Part shown: positions 34,612 through 42,019 of the stretch, one piece after another
Position numbering within the stretch: position 1 is the stretch's first letter
How the letters are laid out: each line of letters starts with the position of its first letter
Assembly (NCBI GenBank): GCA_022827905.1
Contig: JAJEIQ010000046.1
Span: 1-42,019, forward strand
Direction: 5' to 3'
Length of the DNA stretch: 42,019 bases
From: Pseudomonadales bacterium
GTDB lineage: Bacteria; Pseudomonadota; Gammaproteobacteria; Pseudomonadales; Azotimanducaceae
Notes under the pieces: model-generated
Seen by the model: only the letters and a program-made list of their open reading frames with translations
Database searches by the model: none
What the model was told of the DNA's origin: nothing
Translations under genes and position numbers: made by a program

Positions 34612-34929
34612 ATGTCCAAGGACACTCTCACCATAGGCGGAATGCTCGTGACCGGCATCATCGGGCTGGCTGGCTTGATGCTGCACCAAAGCGGGAACAT
34701 TTCCGAACTGCGCACGGAAGTGCGCACGGACATCGCTGAACTGCGTTCTGAAATGCACAGTGAAATCAGCGAACTACGGATCGAGATGCGCACTGAAATC
34801 AAGGCGCAATCCGACCAGATCAAGGAGCTTCAGCAGCGGGTGGTGCGCATCGAGGGGCGGGTGGCGCGCATCGAGGGGCTGCTCGAAGGGCTTCGTCCCA
34901 CCTTGGCCAGCGTTCCACCCACCTCATAG
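34612..34929 (+). CDS. Small membrane-anchored coiled-coil protein
   Basis: The 105-residue protein has one N-terminal membrane segment (about 7-25, LTIGGMLVTGIIGLAGLML) followed by a charged coiled coil. Three 11-residue repeats (ELRTEVRTDIA, ELRSEMHSEIS, ELRIEMRTEIK; residues 32-64) are followed by two 7-residue repeats (VVRIEGR, VARIEGL). A hendecad followed by heptads suggests a change in coiled-coil twist. I recognise no family name; similar short proteins are annotated as hypothetical. The start at 34612 has GGAT upstream. It is not obviously part of an operon: the ATPase gene is divergent. Confidence 0.6.
   Translation: MSKDTLTIGGMLVTGIIGLAGLMLHQSGNISELRTEVRTDIAELRSEMHSEISELRIEMRTEIKAQSDQIKELQQRVVRIEGRVARIEGLLEGLRPTLASVPPTS
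34705..34803 (+). repeat. 33-bp tandem repeat, three units, encoding the hendecads
   Basis: Units at 34705-34737, 34738-34770 and 34771-34803 all begin GAACT and each encodes 11 residues. A second, 21-bp pair lies at 34840-34860 and 34861-34881 (both ending in GCATCGAGGGGCGG or GCATCGAGGGGCTG). Confidence 0.7.
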
Positions 34930-34930
34930 C

Positions 34931-34952
34931 AACTGGCCACCGCTGGCCAGTT
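34931..34952 (+). terminator. Perfect 9-bp hairpin after the coiled-coil gene
   Basis: AACTGGCCA (34931-34939), loop CCGC, then TGGCCAGTT (34944-34952) starts 2 bases after the stop codon. No T run follows on the plus strand, so it could be a weak terminator, an RNA-stabilising hairpin or a protein site. Confidence 0.4.
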
Positions 34953-35073
34953 CATCGGATTGGACCCAGGGCCCCTGTCGCGGCAACCACCATACTGTGC
35001 GACTAACGCGTTCGATACACCGAATCAGACGCACGCTTGCACGGGACTCGGACACCGCCCAATAATCGAATTA

Positions 35074-35130
35074 GTCGATGAAACACTTAACTAATATCAA
35101 TTTTTCGGATGATTTTAGCTGTTGTATGCT
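35074..35130 (+). promoter_or_regulatory. LysR-type dyad and promoter of the azoreductase-monooxygenase-P450 genes
   Basis: GTCGATG (35074-35080), 14 bases, then TATCAAT (35095-35101) form a dyad. A putative -10 box TATGCT lies at 35125-35130 and the gene starts at 35161. No good -35 is seen, as expected of an activator-dependent promoter. Two similar sites occur at 40682 and 41910. Confidence 0.55.
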
Positions 35131-35160
35131 CCCGAAGACCAAGTTGATTCAGGACAGGGC

Positions 35161-35775
35161 ATGCCGAAACTGCTTCACATTCAATCCAGCCCCAACATCG
35201 AGAACTCGGTGTCTCGCTCGCTTTCCGATCAGTTCGTCAAGAGATGGGCCGAGCATCACCACAATGTGGCAGTTGAAGTGCTTGATCTTGCTGCTGAGCC
35301 TCTTCCGCACTTCGGGCCAGCAATTCTACAGGCCGCTGTGACGCCACCCGAGTCGATGAGCGACGAAACACGCGCTGCAGTGGCGTTGTCCGATCGGCTC
35401 ATCAGGCAGTTGGAAGATGCGGACATCCTGGTCATCGGTTCGCCGATGATCAACTTCACGATATGCAGTCAGTTGAAGGCTTGGTTCGATCACGTGACGA
35501 TCGCCGGCAGGACGTTCGAGTTCTCCGCCCCTGGGGTCGCCCGGGGCCTGCTTTTCGGCAAGAAGGCGTTTGTCATTGAAGCGCGTGGCGGGGAGTACAC
35601 CGACCTGCCGTTCAGCGCGTTCGACTTCCAGGAGCCTCTGCTGAAGGCGTTGTTGATGTTCCTAGGCATTTTCGATGCGTCCTTCATTCGGGCCGAAGGG
35701 ATGCGTCAGCGCGAGGAGGACACCGACAGCATCATCCGCAATGCCCAAGACGTCGTCTCCAGGGTGGCTGCATGA
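35161..35775 (+). CDS. FMN-dependent NAD(P)H oxidoreductase, AzoR-like flavodoxin fold
   Basis: The 204-residue protein matches the AzoR family from end to end: 'LLHIQSSPNIENSVSRSLSDQFV' (phosphate-binding loop), 'DILVIGSPMINFTICSQLKAWFDHV' and 'GKKAFVIEARGGEYTD'. AzoR proteins are homodimeric quinone and azo-compound reductases using NAD(P)H. The start at 35161 has AGGACAGGG upstream; a TTG 39 bases earlier lies at the -10 box and is unlikely. Its ATGA overlap with the next gene suggests it works with that flavin monooxygenase, either supplying reduced FMN or reducing a quinone product. Confidence 0.87.
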   Translation: MPKLLHIQSSPNIENSVSRSLSDQFVKRWAEHHHNVAVEVLDLAAEPLPHFGPAILQAAVTPPESMSDETRAAVALSDRLIRQLEDADILVIGSPMINFTICSQLKAWFDHVTIAGRTFEFSAPGVARGLLFGKKAFVIEARGGEYTDLPFSAFDFQEPLLKALLMFLGIFDASFIRAEGMRQREEDTDSIIRNAQDVVSRVAA

Positions 35776-37004
35776 GCGTGCAGCTTTCCGACCGGCTCAG
35801 CCAAAGGCACGAGGACGTCGAGCGATACCAAGGCAAGACGCTATCGGAGCGGATAGCGCCCTACCTTGAGGAAATCGCTTCCCGGGCCACAGATACGGAA
35901 GCCGCACGCAACCTGCCTGCCGCGAACATGCGCCACATCATCAATGCCGGGTTCATGCGGGCGCTGGCCCCGAAGGCAGTTGGCGGCGACGAAGTCGATC
36001 TGTCCGAGTTCCATGACGCGGTAAGAACGCTGACCAAGGCCTGTCCCTCCACCGGATGGGTGGCTGGCGTGCTGGGCATTCATCCGCCTGCGGTTCCTCA
36101 CTTCAATCCGGAGGTGCAGAAGGAGATATGGGCGCATGGTCCCGACGTGGTCCTTGGATCTTCCGGTTCGCCGCTCATCAAGGCGAAGCCGACCGATGGC
36201 GGCATCATCGTATCTGGACGCAACCGCTGGTCGAGCGGGTGCGATTATGCCGAATGGATATTGATTGGCATAAAAGTCCCCGATGCTTCGGATCCTCACT
36301 ATCCGGAGCGGAATTACGTGGACCACATGTTCTTCGCCCACCGCAGCCAGTATGAGATCGAAGACACCTGGTACTCGACCGGCATGCGGGGCACCGGCTC
36401 AAAGGACTTGATATTCGACGACCTATTCGTGCCTCTGGAGCGCTTGGAGACAAGCGCGGCGTTGAACTTCAATTACGCCCATGGTGCTGGCACCGTAGAT
36501 AGCTGGCTCTGTCGAATGCCGTTTCCCCTCGTCTTCGTGACGTTTCTGCCGGCCATCGCCTTAGGATGCGCGGACGGCATGGTGGAGCAGTTCGTCACGC
36601 GCCAACGAAGCCGGAAGCATGCCTACACCCACGCCAAGGGAATCCTGAATCCCGCTGGCCACATGCGCCTTGCGGAGTCCATTCATGAACTGGAATCGCT
36701 TACGGTCTATTACAAGCATCTGCTCGATACCCTGCAGGAGCACGGTGAAAGCCGCGCACCGTTGACCCAGGAGAAGTTCTTCGAACTGCAGTCCAAGTGG
36801 CCCTTCATCACGGATCGGGCGGTCGCGGTACTCGACCGGCTGTTCAAGGGCGCAGGATCGAGTGCAATCGCCGACTTCAACAAAATGCAACGCTATTGGC
36901 GGGATGGGACCACCGTCCGACTACATACCGGGTCGGACTACGACCTGAGCCTGCAGCACCACGGCCGCAACATGCTTGGGCTGATGCCAACGCCCGATCT
37001 GTAG
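35772..37004 (+). CDS. Acyl-CoA-dehydrogenase-fold flavin monooxygenase (HsaA / HpaB-like, group D)
   Basis: The 410-residue protein has the acyl-CoA dehydrogenase fold but aligns best in memory with two-component group D hydroxylases such as HsaA: 'GFMRALAPKAVGGDEVDLSEFHDAVRTLTKACPSTGWVAG' near the N-terminus, 'SGRNRWSSGCDYAEW' in the middle and 'YDLSLQHHGRNMLG' at the end. Such enzymes use reduced flavin and oxygen to hydroxylate phenols and related rings. A dedicated HsaB-type reductase is not adjacent; the overlapping AzoR-like gene may serve. The P450 gene follows after 63 bases. Confidence 0.85.
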   Translation: MSVQLSDRLSQRHEDVERYQGKTLSERIAPYLEEIASRATDTEAARNLPAANMRHIINAGFMRALAPKAVGGDEVDLSEFHDAVRTLTKACPSTGWVAGVLGIHPPAVPHFNPEVQKEIWAHGPDVVLGSSGSPLIKAKPTDGGIIVSGRNRWSSGCDYAEWILIGIKVPDASDPHYPERNYVDHMFFAHRSQYEIEDTWYSTGMRGTGSKDLIFDDLFVPLERLETSAALNFNYAHGAGTVDSWLCRMPFPLVFVTFLPAIALGCADGMVEQFVTRQRSRKHAYTHAKGILNPAGHMRLAESIHELESLTVYYKHLLDTLQEHGESRAPLTQEKFFELQSKWPFITDRAVAVLDRLFKGAGSSAIADFNKMQRYWRDGTTVRLHTGSDYDLSLQHHGRNMLGLMPTPDL

Positions 37005-37067
37005 AACGGCCGCAACGGTCGAGGCGACGCGCTATGGCCGTTTGGATCGCCACCTTGGAAGTGAGGC

Positions 37068-38273
37068 ATGGAATCTGCTGAAAGTTGGCCAATTTTCGAA
37101 GAGGACCTGTTCTCCGACGAAAGCCTCGCCAACTCCCAAGCGAACTTCAAGAAGCTCCGCGAGCTTGGAGAGGCTGTCTGGGTTCCCCCGATCGACATGT
37201 TCGTCGTTGCCCGCTACGACGATGTGGCCGCTGCCGTTCGCGCCAGCGACAAGCTCATCAGCGGCTGGGGCGTGTCAATCAATGAAATGCAGTTCACGCC
37301 GCCCGGTGACAGCAGCCAGGTATCGACCATCACCTCGGACGGCGATTTGCATCGCCGCATTAGAAGGGTGGAAATGAAGCCCCTGATGCCCGCGTCGCTG
37401 AAGGCGATTCGCGAGCAAGTCGCCGGCCTCGCGGACGAATGCGTCCGCTCGCTTGTGGACGGCAACGTCTTCGATGCGATGGAGAAGATCGCATCCTATG
37501 TGCCGGTGAGCATCGTTGCGGACATGGTGGGCGTCCGTGGCGTCGATGCCGAGCGATTGCGCCGTTGGTCCAGTGCGGCATTCGATGCGTTCGGCCCGAT
37601 CACCCACAGGAGAACGCACGATGCAGTTCCGCTACTGGAGGACCTGACCAACTTCGTGGCCGAGCTCGACCGTGACAGGCTGATTCCGGGCGGCTGGGCA
37701 TGGCAGTTGATGGAGGCGGCGGACCGCGGCGAGCTTTCCGAGCGGGAGGCCAGTTTGATGGTTACGGACTATGTGGTTCCGTCGATTGACACGACGGTTT
37801 ACGCGATCGGCGAGATGCTGTGCCAGTTGGCCTTGAATCCGAGCGCCATGGCTACACTTCGAGAAAGGCCGAAGCTGATCACGAGCGCAGTTTATGAGTC
37901 GGTGCGCCTAGCATCGCCGATACGCGGTTTCAGCCGCCGGGTGACGGAGGACTACTCGCTGACGACCACCAGGACCATTCCCGCAGGCTCAAGGGTCTGG
38001 CTGCTCTATGCCGCGGCCAACCGCGACGAGCGGCACTACACCAACCCCGACCGGTTCGATGTCGAGCGAAATCCACGGGATCAACTCGGCTGGGGATTGG
38101 GCGCTCACCACTGCGTCGGCAAGCACTTGGCGCAACTGGAAATGGAGTCGATCCTAAGAGCCCTTGTGCGCCAAGTCGAGCGCATCGAAATGGACGGCAC
38201 GCCCACACGGATCGTCAACAACGGCCTGCAGGGTTACGGATCGTTGCCCATGCGGTTGATTGGCAAAGCCTGA
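37068..38273 (+). CDS. Cytochrome P450
   Basis: The 401-residue soluble bacterial P450 carries the heme ligand Cys349 in 'GWGLGAHHCVGKHLAQLEME', the ExxR motif Glu277-Arg280 in 'VYESVRL', and the I-helix segment 'VVPSIDTTVYAIGEM' with Asp241-Thr242. The usual Phe that opens the heme-binding motif is Trp342. A GGAAGTGAGG site precedes the ATG. No ferredoxin or ferredoxin reductase gene is in the window, so electrons must come from elsewhere. With the monooxygenase it suggests oxidation of an aromatic, terpenoid or steroid-like compound. It ends 15 bases from the convergent TonB receptor gene. Confidence 0.94.
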   Translation: MESAESWPIFEEDLFSDESLANSQANFKKLRELGEAVWVPPIDMFVVARYDDVAAAVRASDKLISGWGVSINEMQFTPPGDSSQVSTITSDGDLHRRIRRVEMKPLMPASLKAIREQVAGLADECVRSLVDGNVFDAMEKIASYVPVSIVADMVGVRGVDAERLRRWSSAAFDAFGPITHRRTHDAVPLLEDLTNFVAELDRDRLIPGGWAWQLMEAADRGELSEREASLMVTDYVVPSIDTTVYAIGEMLCQLALNPSAMATLRERPKLITSAVYESVRLASPIRGFSRRVTEDYSLTTTRTIPAGSRVWLLYAAANRDERHYTNPDRFDVERNPRDQLGWGLGAHHCVGKHLAQLEMESILRALVRQVERIEMDGTPTRIVNNGLQGYGSLPMRLIGKA

Positions 38274-38288
38274 AACTCTTCCGGTGAT

Positions 38289-40550
38289 TCAAAAGCTAAA
38301 GGTCAATTCCACGCCATATTCACGGGGCCGAGCCGGGTCGTGCTGGGTCACGCCCGAGGTAAAGCCTTCCGCGAAGGAAGTGCCGCCGATCAAGTATTCC
38401 TCATCGCCGAGGTTTGTGCCGAAGGCGGCGATTCTCCAACGACCATCAGCCGAATCAAACTGCACCCGCGCATTCAACAGCCCGTAGGACGGCATCTCAA
38501 TGCCGCTCTGGTCCATCACGTTGGAGCGTTGCTTGTCGGTCCACGCATAGTTGAGGTGGGTTGTCAGAGCCGCGCCATCGCCAATCGGGTGGCTGTAGCT
38601 GATTCCGAAGGCGAACTTTGCTTCGGGCAAACGCATGAGGTCCGAGGATTCGGACAGGGCGGGCAGTATCACTACCGAACCCGGCAGGCGTTGGCCCGTC
38701 GCCGGGTCCGGAAACGACGCTAGGAAGCCGAACGGAAATGTGGAATAGGTAATGTGCTCAACTCGAGTGTACTCGCCGTCGAGTAACGACAACATGGCCG
38801 TAACAGTTAATCGGTCGGTCACCGCAAACTCCGACTCGATCTCCAGTCCCTTGATCTCCGCATCCCCGGCATTCGCCGTGGTCACGGCCGTTGCCCCGCC
38901 GGTGACCACCGTGAGGTTGAACTGGGTATCCTTCCAATCCGTGAAGAAGGCGGTCGGGTTCAGACGCCACCGACCATCCAACAGTTCCATCCGAGCCCCA
39001 AATTCGTATGTCCACGCGGTCTCCGGATCGAACGGATTGCCGCCGCCCGGCAACGACCGGTTGGCCGTAAATCCCCCCGCACGGAATCCTTCAGATGCCT
39101 TGGCGTAGAGCATGATGTCGTCACTGGCTTGGAATTGCATACCGATGTGCGGGGAGGTTTCGCTGAAGCCGAGCTTCAGCGGCGGCGTCTCGCCAACCAA
39201 CGTGGAGCGGATGTCCTCATCGGTGTAGCGCAAGCCAAGCGTCACCGCGAGGCGGTTAGTCAGGTCGTAGCTCACTTGCGCGTATCCGGCCCAAGACTCG
39301 TTTTCCAGCCGTGTGGTGCCGAACGGATCCATGGTCGGACCGAACCCCAACTGGATGCCATTCAGCGGCGCTTGGGTCTGATCGTAGTCGTAGTAGTATA
39401 GGCCCAATGTGTAGTTCAGGCGGTCCGACCAAGCCGCCCCCGTAAGCTGCAGCTCCTGCGTGAATACCTCGATGTCATCGTTGGGAGAGGTCACATACAG
39501 TATCGAGAGGGGCGTCAGGTCGAAATCTTGAGCCAACGCTGAGTCGTACTCCTGCCAAGCGGAAATCGACTTGATGGTCATCGAATCGGTAAGGCCGTAG
39601 CTGACGCTGGCCTGCATGACGTCGAATTTGGAGTCCCAGTAGTCCTCCTCGTTGTAGCCCACGAAGGTCTCATGGTCCGGGGAAAGGAAAGTCGAATCGA
39701 GGGATAGCGCCCGATTTTCGCCAAAGATGAAGGCCAGCCCCGGAAACTGGGCGCGCGGCTCCACCGACGCAATCAGCACAGGCCGACCGTTGGTCTCCTC
39801 CTCCACCAGCTCGTATTTCAAATCGACCAGCAGACGCTCGGAGGGAGTCCATTGGACGCGCAGGCGGGCCGCCGTGCTCTCGTGCCCGCCGCGATCGACA
39901 TCGTTGAACAAGTCCTTGACATAGCCATCACGGTCGGTGCTGATGGCCGCCAATCGCACAGCGAGGTTCTCGCCGAAAGGAATGTTCACCGCGCCTTCAA
40001 CATCCTGCCGATCCAAGTTGCCGGCCGTCGCTTTCAAGTAGCCCCCCAACTCATCGCTGGGCGCCTTCGAAACATATTGAATGGCACCGGCAATGGTGTT
40101 GCGGCCAAACAGCGTGCCCTGGGGACCCCGCAGCACTTCAAGGCGCTCCATGTCCAGGAAACCGAGCAGATTTCCGCGCCAAGAAGCGTAGAACACGTCA
40201 TCGATGTAGGTGCCCACGGACGCGGACGAATCCTGGGCATCGACGCCGATGCCCCGAATGGCGACGCTGCCGCCCGCTGTGCCGGTGCCGGCCCGCACGC
40301 CTGTGGAAACTGAAGGAACGAAGCTGTCCACGTCGAGCAGGGAACGAAGATTGCGTTCCGCAAGAGCCGCGGAAGAAAGTGCGGTGACCGCGACGGCCGT
40401 TTCCTGCAGGCTGGTCTCCTGCCGCTGGGCCGTCACGACAATCTCTTCGAGAATCGATTCGCCTTGGTCCGCTGCCAGTGCTCGAGCGGTACCTGACGCG
40501 GCTACCAGGAATCCTGCAAGCATCAGCCAGCCAAGATTTGCGTTTCGCAT
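38289..40550 (-). CDS. TonB-dependent outer-membrane receptor (hydrophobic-substrate or siderophore type)
   Basis: The true start is the ATG at 40548-40550, with GGAGGG 7 bases upstream; the longer frame begins at a TTG without such a site. This gives 753 residues with a signal peptide (about 1-27), TonB box 'ESILEEIVVTAQRQE', and a plug with 'VAIRGIGVDAQDSSASVGTYIDDVFY' and 'RLEVLRGPQGTLFGRNTIAGAI'. The barrel ends in 'YGVELTFSF'. The type is common in sphingomonads and marine gammaproteobacteria near oxygenase genes. Context suggests uptake of the compound attacked by the P450 and monooxygenase. Confidence 0.93.
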   Translation of the reverse strand: MRNANLGWLMLAGFLVAASGTARALAADQGESILEEIVVTAQRQETSLQETAVAVTALSSAALAERNLRSLLDVDSFVPSVSTGVRAGTGTAGGSVAIRGIGVDAQDSSASVGTYIDDVFYASWRGNLLGFLDMERLEVLRGPQGTLFGRNTIAGAIQYVSKAPSDELGGYLKATAGNLDRQDVEGAVNIPFGENLAVRLAAISTDRDGYVKDLFNDVDRGGHESTAARLRVQWTPSERLLVDLKYELVEEETNGRPVLIASVEPRAQFPGLAFIFGENRALSLDSTFLSPDHETFVGYNEEDYWDSKFDVMQASVSYGLTDSMTIKSISAWQEYDSALAQDFDLTPLSILYVTSPNDDIEVFTQELQLTGAAWSDRLNYTLGLYYYDYDQTQAPLNGIQLGFGPTMDPFGTTRLENESWAGYAQVSYDLTNRLAVTLGLRYTDEDIRSTLVGETPPLKLGFSETSPHIGMQFQASDDIMLYAKASEGFRAGGFTANRSLPGGGNPFDPETAWTYEFGARMELLDGRWRLNPTAFFTDWKDTQFNLTVVTGGATAVTTANAGDAEIKGLEIESEFAVTDRLTVTAMLSLLDGEYTRVEHITYSTFPFGFLASFPDPATGQRLPGSVVILPALSESSDLMRLPEAKFAFGISYSHPIGDGAALTTHLNYAWTDKQRSNVMDQSGIEMPSYGLLNARVQFDSADGRWRIAAFGTNLGDEEYLIGGTSFAEGFTSGVTQHDPARPREYGVELTFSF

Positions 40551-40652
40551 TCGAGTGCCCTCCATATATTCCGGTTTCACCATCCGCAAGCGCGCTACGT
40601 CAAGGATTGAACATTGATGGTCTTGGCGCTCCCTCCTCTGCCCGCAATCTGG

Positions 40653-40709
40653 ACTCTAACGCGAGAGCAGCCATCCGTTAAGTCGATATTTTCGAACGTG
40701 TCTATCGAC
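40653..40709 (-). promoter_or_regulatory. LysR-type dyad and promoter between TonB receptor and LysR genes
   Basis: GTCGATA (40682-40688), 14 bases, TATCGAC (40703-40709) is a perfect 7-bp dyad in the 200-base divergent spacer. Towards the receptor, a -10-like TAGAGT (minus strand, 40653-40658) lies at the same distance from the dyad as TATGCT at the two related sites. Confidence 0.6.
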
Positions 40710-40750
40710 AGATGTGATATGTTGGCGCTAGCTGGGACTGGAGCCTTCAC

Positions 40751-41662
40751 TTGGCGGTAAGAACCAAAAACTTGAACCTGATTCCGTTGCTGCAGGCTTT
40801 GCTGGAAGAAGAAAGCGTTGTTGCGGCGGCCCGCAGGATGAACCTCTCCCAGCCTGCAATGAGCGGCGCACTTGCGAGACTCCGTGATGCGCTGAACGAC
40901 CCGCTGCTGATTCGGTCGGGCCGGTCGATGCACCTCACCCCAAGGGCCCAGGAGTTGCGGCCAAGCGTGAACAGGCTCTGCGACGAGATCGAGAAGCTGT
41001 TCGAACCCGCCGTATTCGATCCATCGACGGCGGACCACCAGTTCGTCGTGGCCACGCCTGATTACCTCGCCTACCTCATCAGCAGGGAACTGCTGCCCAG
41101 GCTGAGTCGAGAGGCTCCAGGCGTCACGTTGAGGTTGGTGGATGTGCCCACGGACCTGCCAGTCTGGCTGAAGAATGCGGATATCGATCTGGCGGTCTGC
41201 GGAAATTTTGGGATCTGGCCGGAACTGGAGTATGAGCCGATCTTCCACGACCCCATGGTGGCCGTCACGCCTGCCGACCACCCGCTCGGCAGGCACGAGC
41301 AGGTATCCATCGAACAGTTGCAGGAGTTTCCGTGGCTGGCCTTCCGCCCAGGTATCGAAAGGTACAAGCACCAGGAACGGACTCAAACCGGCATTCCCAG
41401 CCTCGATCTATTGTCACAGGTCAGCATCGTCCAGACAACTGATGCAGTGCTTCTGACTCTTGACACGTACTGTGTGACCACAGCCCCCAAGTCACTGGCG
41501 GAGGCGCTTGGTGAAAAACTGCCGCTCAAGCAAATCGAGCTGATCAACGAGGAATCCCCCATCGATACAGGCATGTTTTGGATTGAGGCGCACAGTAAGA
41601 CGCCAGCCATGAATTGGCTCCGGATGATTATCAGGGAGAGTCTTGGCACCTTTTCGGATTGA
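40751..41662 (+). CDS. LysR-family transcriptional regulator
   Basis: The 303-residue protein begins with the winged helix-turn-helix of the NodD/NahR-like LysR branch ('NLNLIPLLQALLEEESVVAAARR', then 'LSQPAMSGALARLRDALNDPLLIRSGR'), followed by the two-lobed effector domain ('FVVATPDYLAYLISRELLPRL', 'DIDLAVCGNFG', 'DPMVAVTPADHPL'). The start is TTG with GGAG 7 bases upstream; no better in-frame start exists. Divergent from the TonB receptor across a perfect dyad, it probably binds there and at two similar sites, activating the cassette in response to the substrate. Confidence 0.9.
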   Translation: MAVRTKNLNLIPLLQALLEEESVVAAARRMNLSQPAMSGALARLRDALNDPLLIRSGRSMHLTPRAQELRPSVNRLCDEIEKLFEPAVFDPSTADHQFVVATPDYLAYLISRELLPRLSREAPGVTLRLVDVPTDLPVWLKNADIDLAVCGNFGIWPELEYEPIFHDPMVAVTPADHPLGRHEQVSIEQLQEFPWLAFRPGIERYKHQERTQTGIPSLDLLSQVSIVQTTDAVLLTLDTYCVTTAPKSLAEALGEKLPLKQIELINEESPIDTGMFWIEAHSKTPAMNWLRMIIRESLGTFSD

Positions 41663-41909
41663 ACAGCCGTGGCTGGCTGGGGCACTTCCCAGTACGCCTG
41701 AATGGAGCCCACCTCTATCGCCAGACTCCATCCGAGGCTGCACCGCGTCATCTACGTCTCCCTCACCACTGGCAAGGTACTCGACATGTACCAGTCCAAA
41801 TGTTGTTAACTGGTGCGTTGAGACGCTGTAGGGGTTGATGGAATTGGTCAAGGTGAGTGGATTTGAACAGGTCGCACTATGCCCATGTGAGGATCCCTGC
41901 ATCAGAGAA
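41663..41909. other. Non-coding spacer after the LysR gene
   Basis: No convincing gene lies in this stretch. Short frames on both strands lack recognisable motifs. A tiny hairpin (CAGCC / GGCTG, 2-base loop) follows the LysR stop. The region ends in the third LysR-type dyad. Confidence 0.5.
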
Positions 41910-41966
41910 TTCGATATGAACCCTAACAAATATCGATTTTTCAATTGTTCCAACTCCAGCTATGCT
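41910..41966 (+). promoter_or_regulatory. Third LysR-type dyad and promoter, right-edge gene
   Basis: TTCGATA (41910-41916), 14 bases, TATCGAT (41931-41937), then TATGCT at 41961-41966. Aligned without gaps to the site at 35074, the stretch from TAAC to TATGCTC agrees at many positions, including AATATC and ATTTTTC. Confidence 0.58.
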
Positions 41967-42019
41967 CTCTTCCTCTACTAATTTCAAACGGCGCGAGTTC
42001 GTATCCAAATTGGTGAAGC
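41962..42019 (+). CDS. Possible start of a Tat-exported protein, cut by the right edge
   Basis: From the ATG at 41962 the frame stays open to the edge and reads MLSSSTNFKRREFVSKLVK, with a twin-arginine-like 'KRREFVSKL'. However, this ATG lies inside the putative -10 box TATGCT, so either the box or this start is wrong, or the gene starts further right. Only 19 residues are visible. Confidence 0.35.
   Translation, partial: MLSSSTNFKRREFVSKLVK

Noticed and set aside
41838-41981. Small plus-strand frame of 47 residues with a CPCEDPC cysteine cluster
   Set aside because: It runs through the third LysR-type dyad and promoter, has only a weak ribosome site, and cannot be separated from chance.

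Overview
The window is GC-rich, densely coded bacterial chromosome. The order lpxB-rnhB-dnaE-tilS, the lipid A gene, the TonB-dependent receptors and the MelB-type symporter point to a Gram-negative gammaproteobacterium, probably an aquatic heterotroph living on polysaccharides, fatty acids and terpenoid- or aromatic-like compounds. The species cannot be named from the sequence alone. I saw no rRNA, tRNA, CRISPR array, insertion sequence or replication origin.

Layout. (1) 1-972: a solitary AbiEi-type antitoxin/regulator; no AbiEii toxin is visible before the left edge. (2) 1082-6419: a thiolase (minus strand) divergent from a plus-strand operon of acyl-CoA dehydrogenase, ADP-forming acyl-CoA synthetase and a CaiD-like crotonase, forming a beta-oxidation or carnitine-like module. 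(3) 6427-20118, all minus strand: a glycan-utilisation locus. It reads from lacI-type regulator to clan GH-A hydrolase, GH3 beta-glucosidase, TonB receptor, flavin-dependent halogenase homologue, SapC, cupin/JmjC-like protein, second halogenase homologue and MelB-type symporter. Three copies of a LacI-type palindrome (perfect form TGACAGCGCTGTCA) sit on two promoters with consensus -35 boxes. (4) 20111-26686: the housekeeping operon lpxB-rnhB-dnaE-tilS, each gene overlapping the next by 4 nt; lacI is the last, also overlapping, gene. (5) 26832-33258, plus strand: membrane-anchored carboxylesterase, a single-chain biotin-dependent acyl-CoA carboxylase and an M14 carboxypeptidase-like protein. 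(6) 33218-34929: an AAA/DUF4143 ATPase with three evenly spaced palindromes at its start, and a small membrane-anchored coiled-coil protein. (7) 35074-42019: an oxidative catabolic cassette of AzoR-like flavoprotein, HsaA-like flavin monooxygenase, cytochrome P450, second TonB receptor and LysR regulator, with a further gene starting at the right edge.

How the parts work together. In region 3 the TonB receptor should import an oligosaccharide, probably a beta-glucan fragment. The GH-A enzyme has a signal peptide; the GH3 enzyme has none visible. The symporter moves small sugars across the inner membrane and the LacI protein controls both promoters. The paired halogenase homologues with SapC and the cupin protein are the least understood part and the best candidate for an undescribed function. 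In region 7 a 28-bp dyad of the form KTCGATR-N14-TATCRAY occurs three times: before the AzoR-like gene, between TonB receptor and LysR gene, and before the right-edge gene. The distance from the dyad to a putative -10 box is the same in all three, so this looks like a local regulon of the LysR protein.
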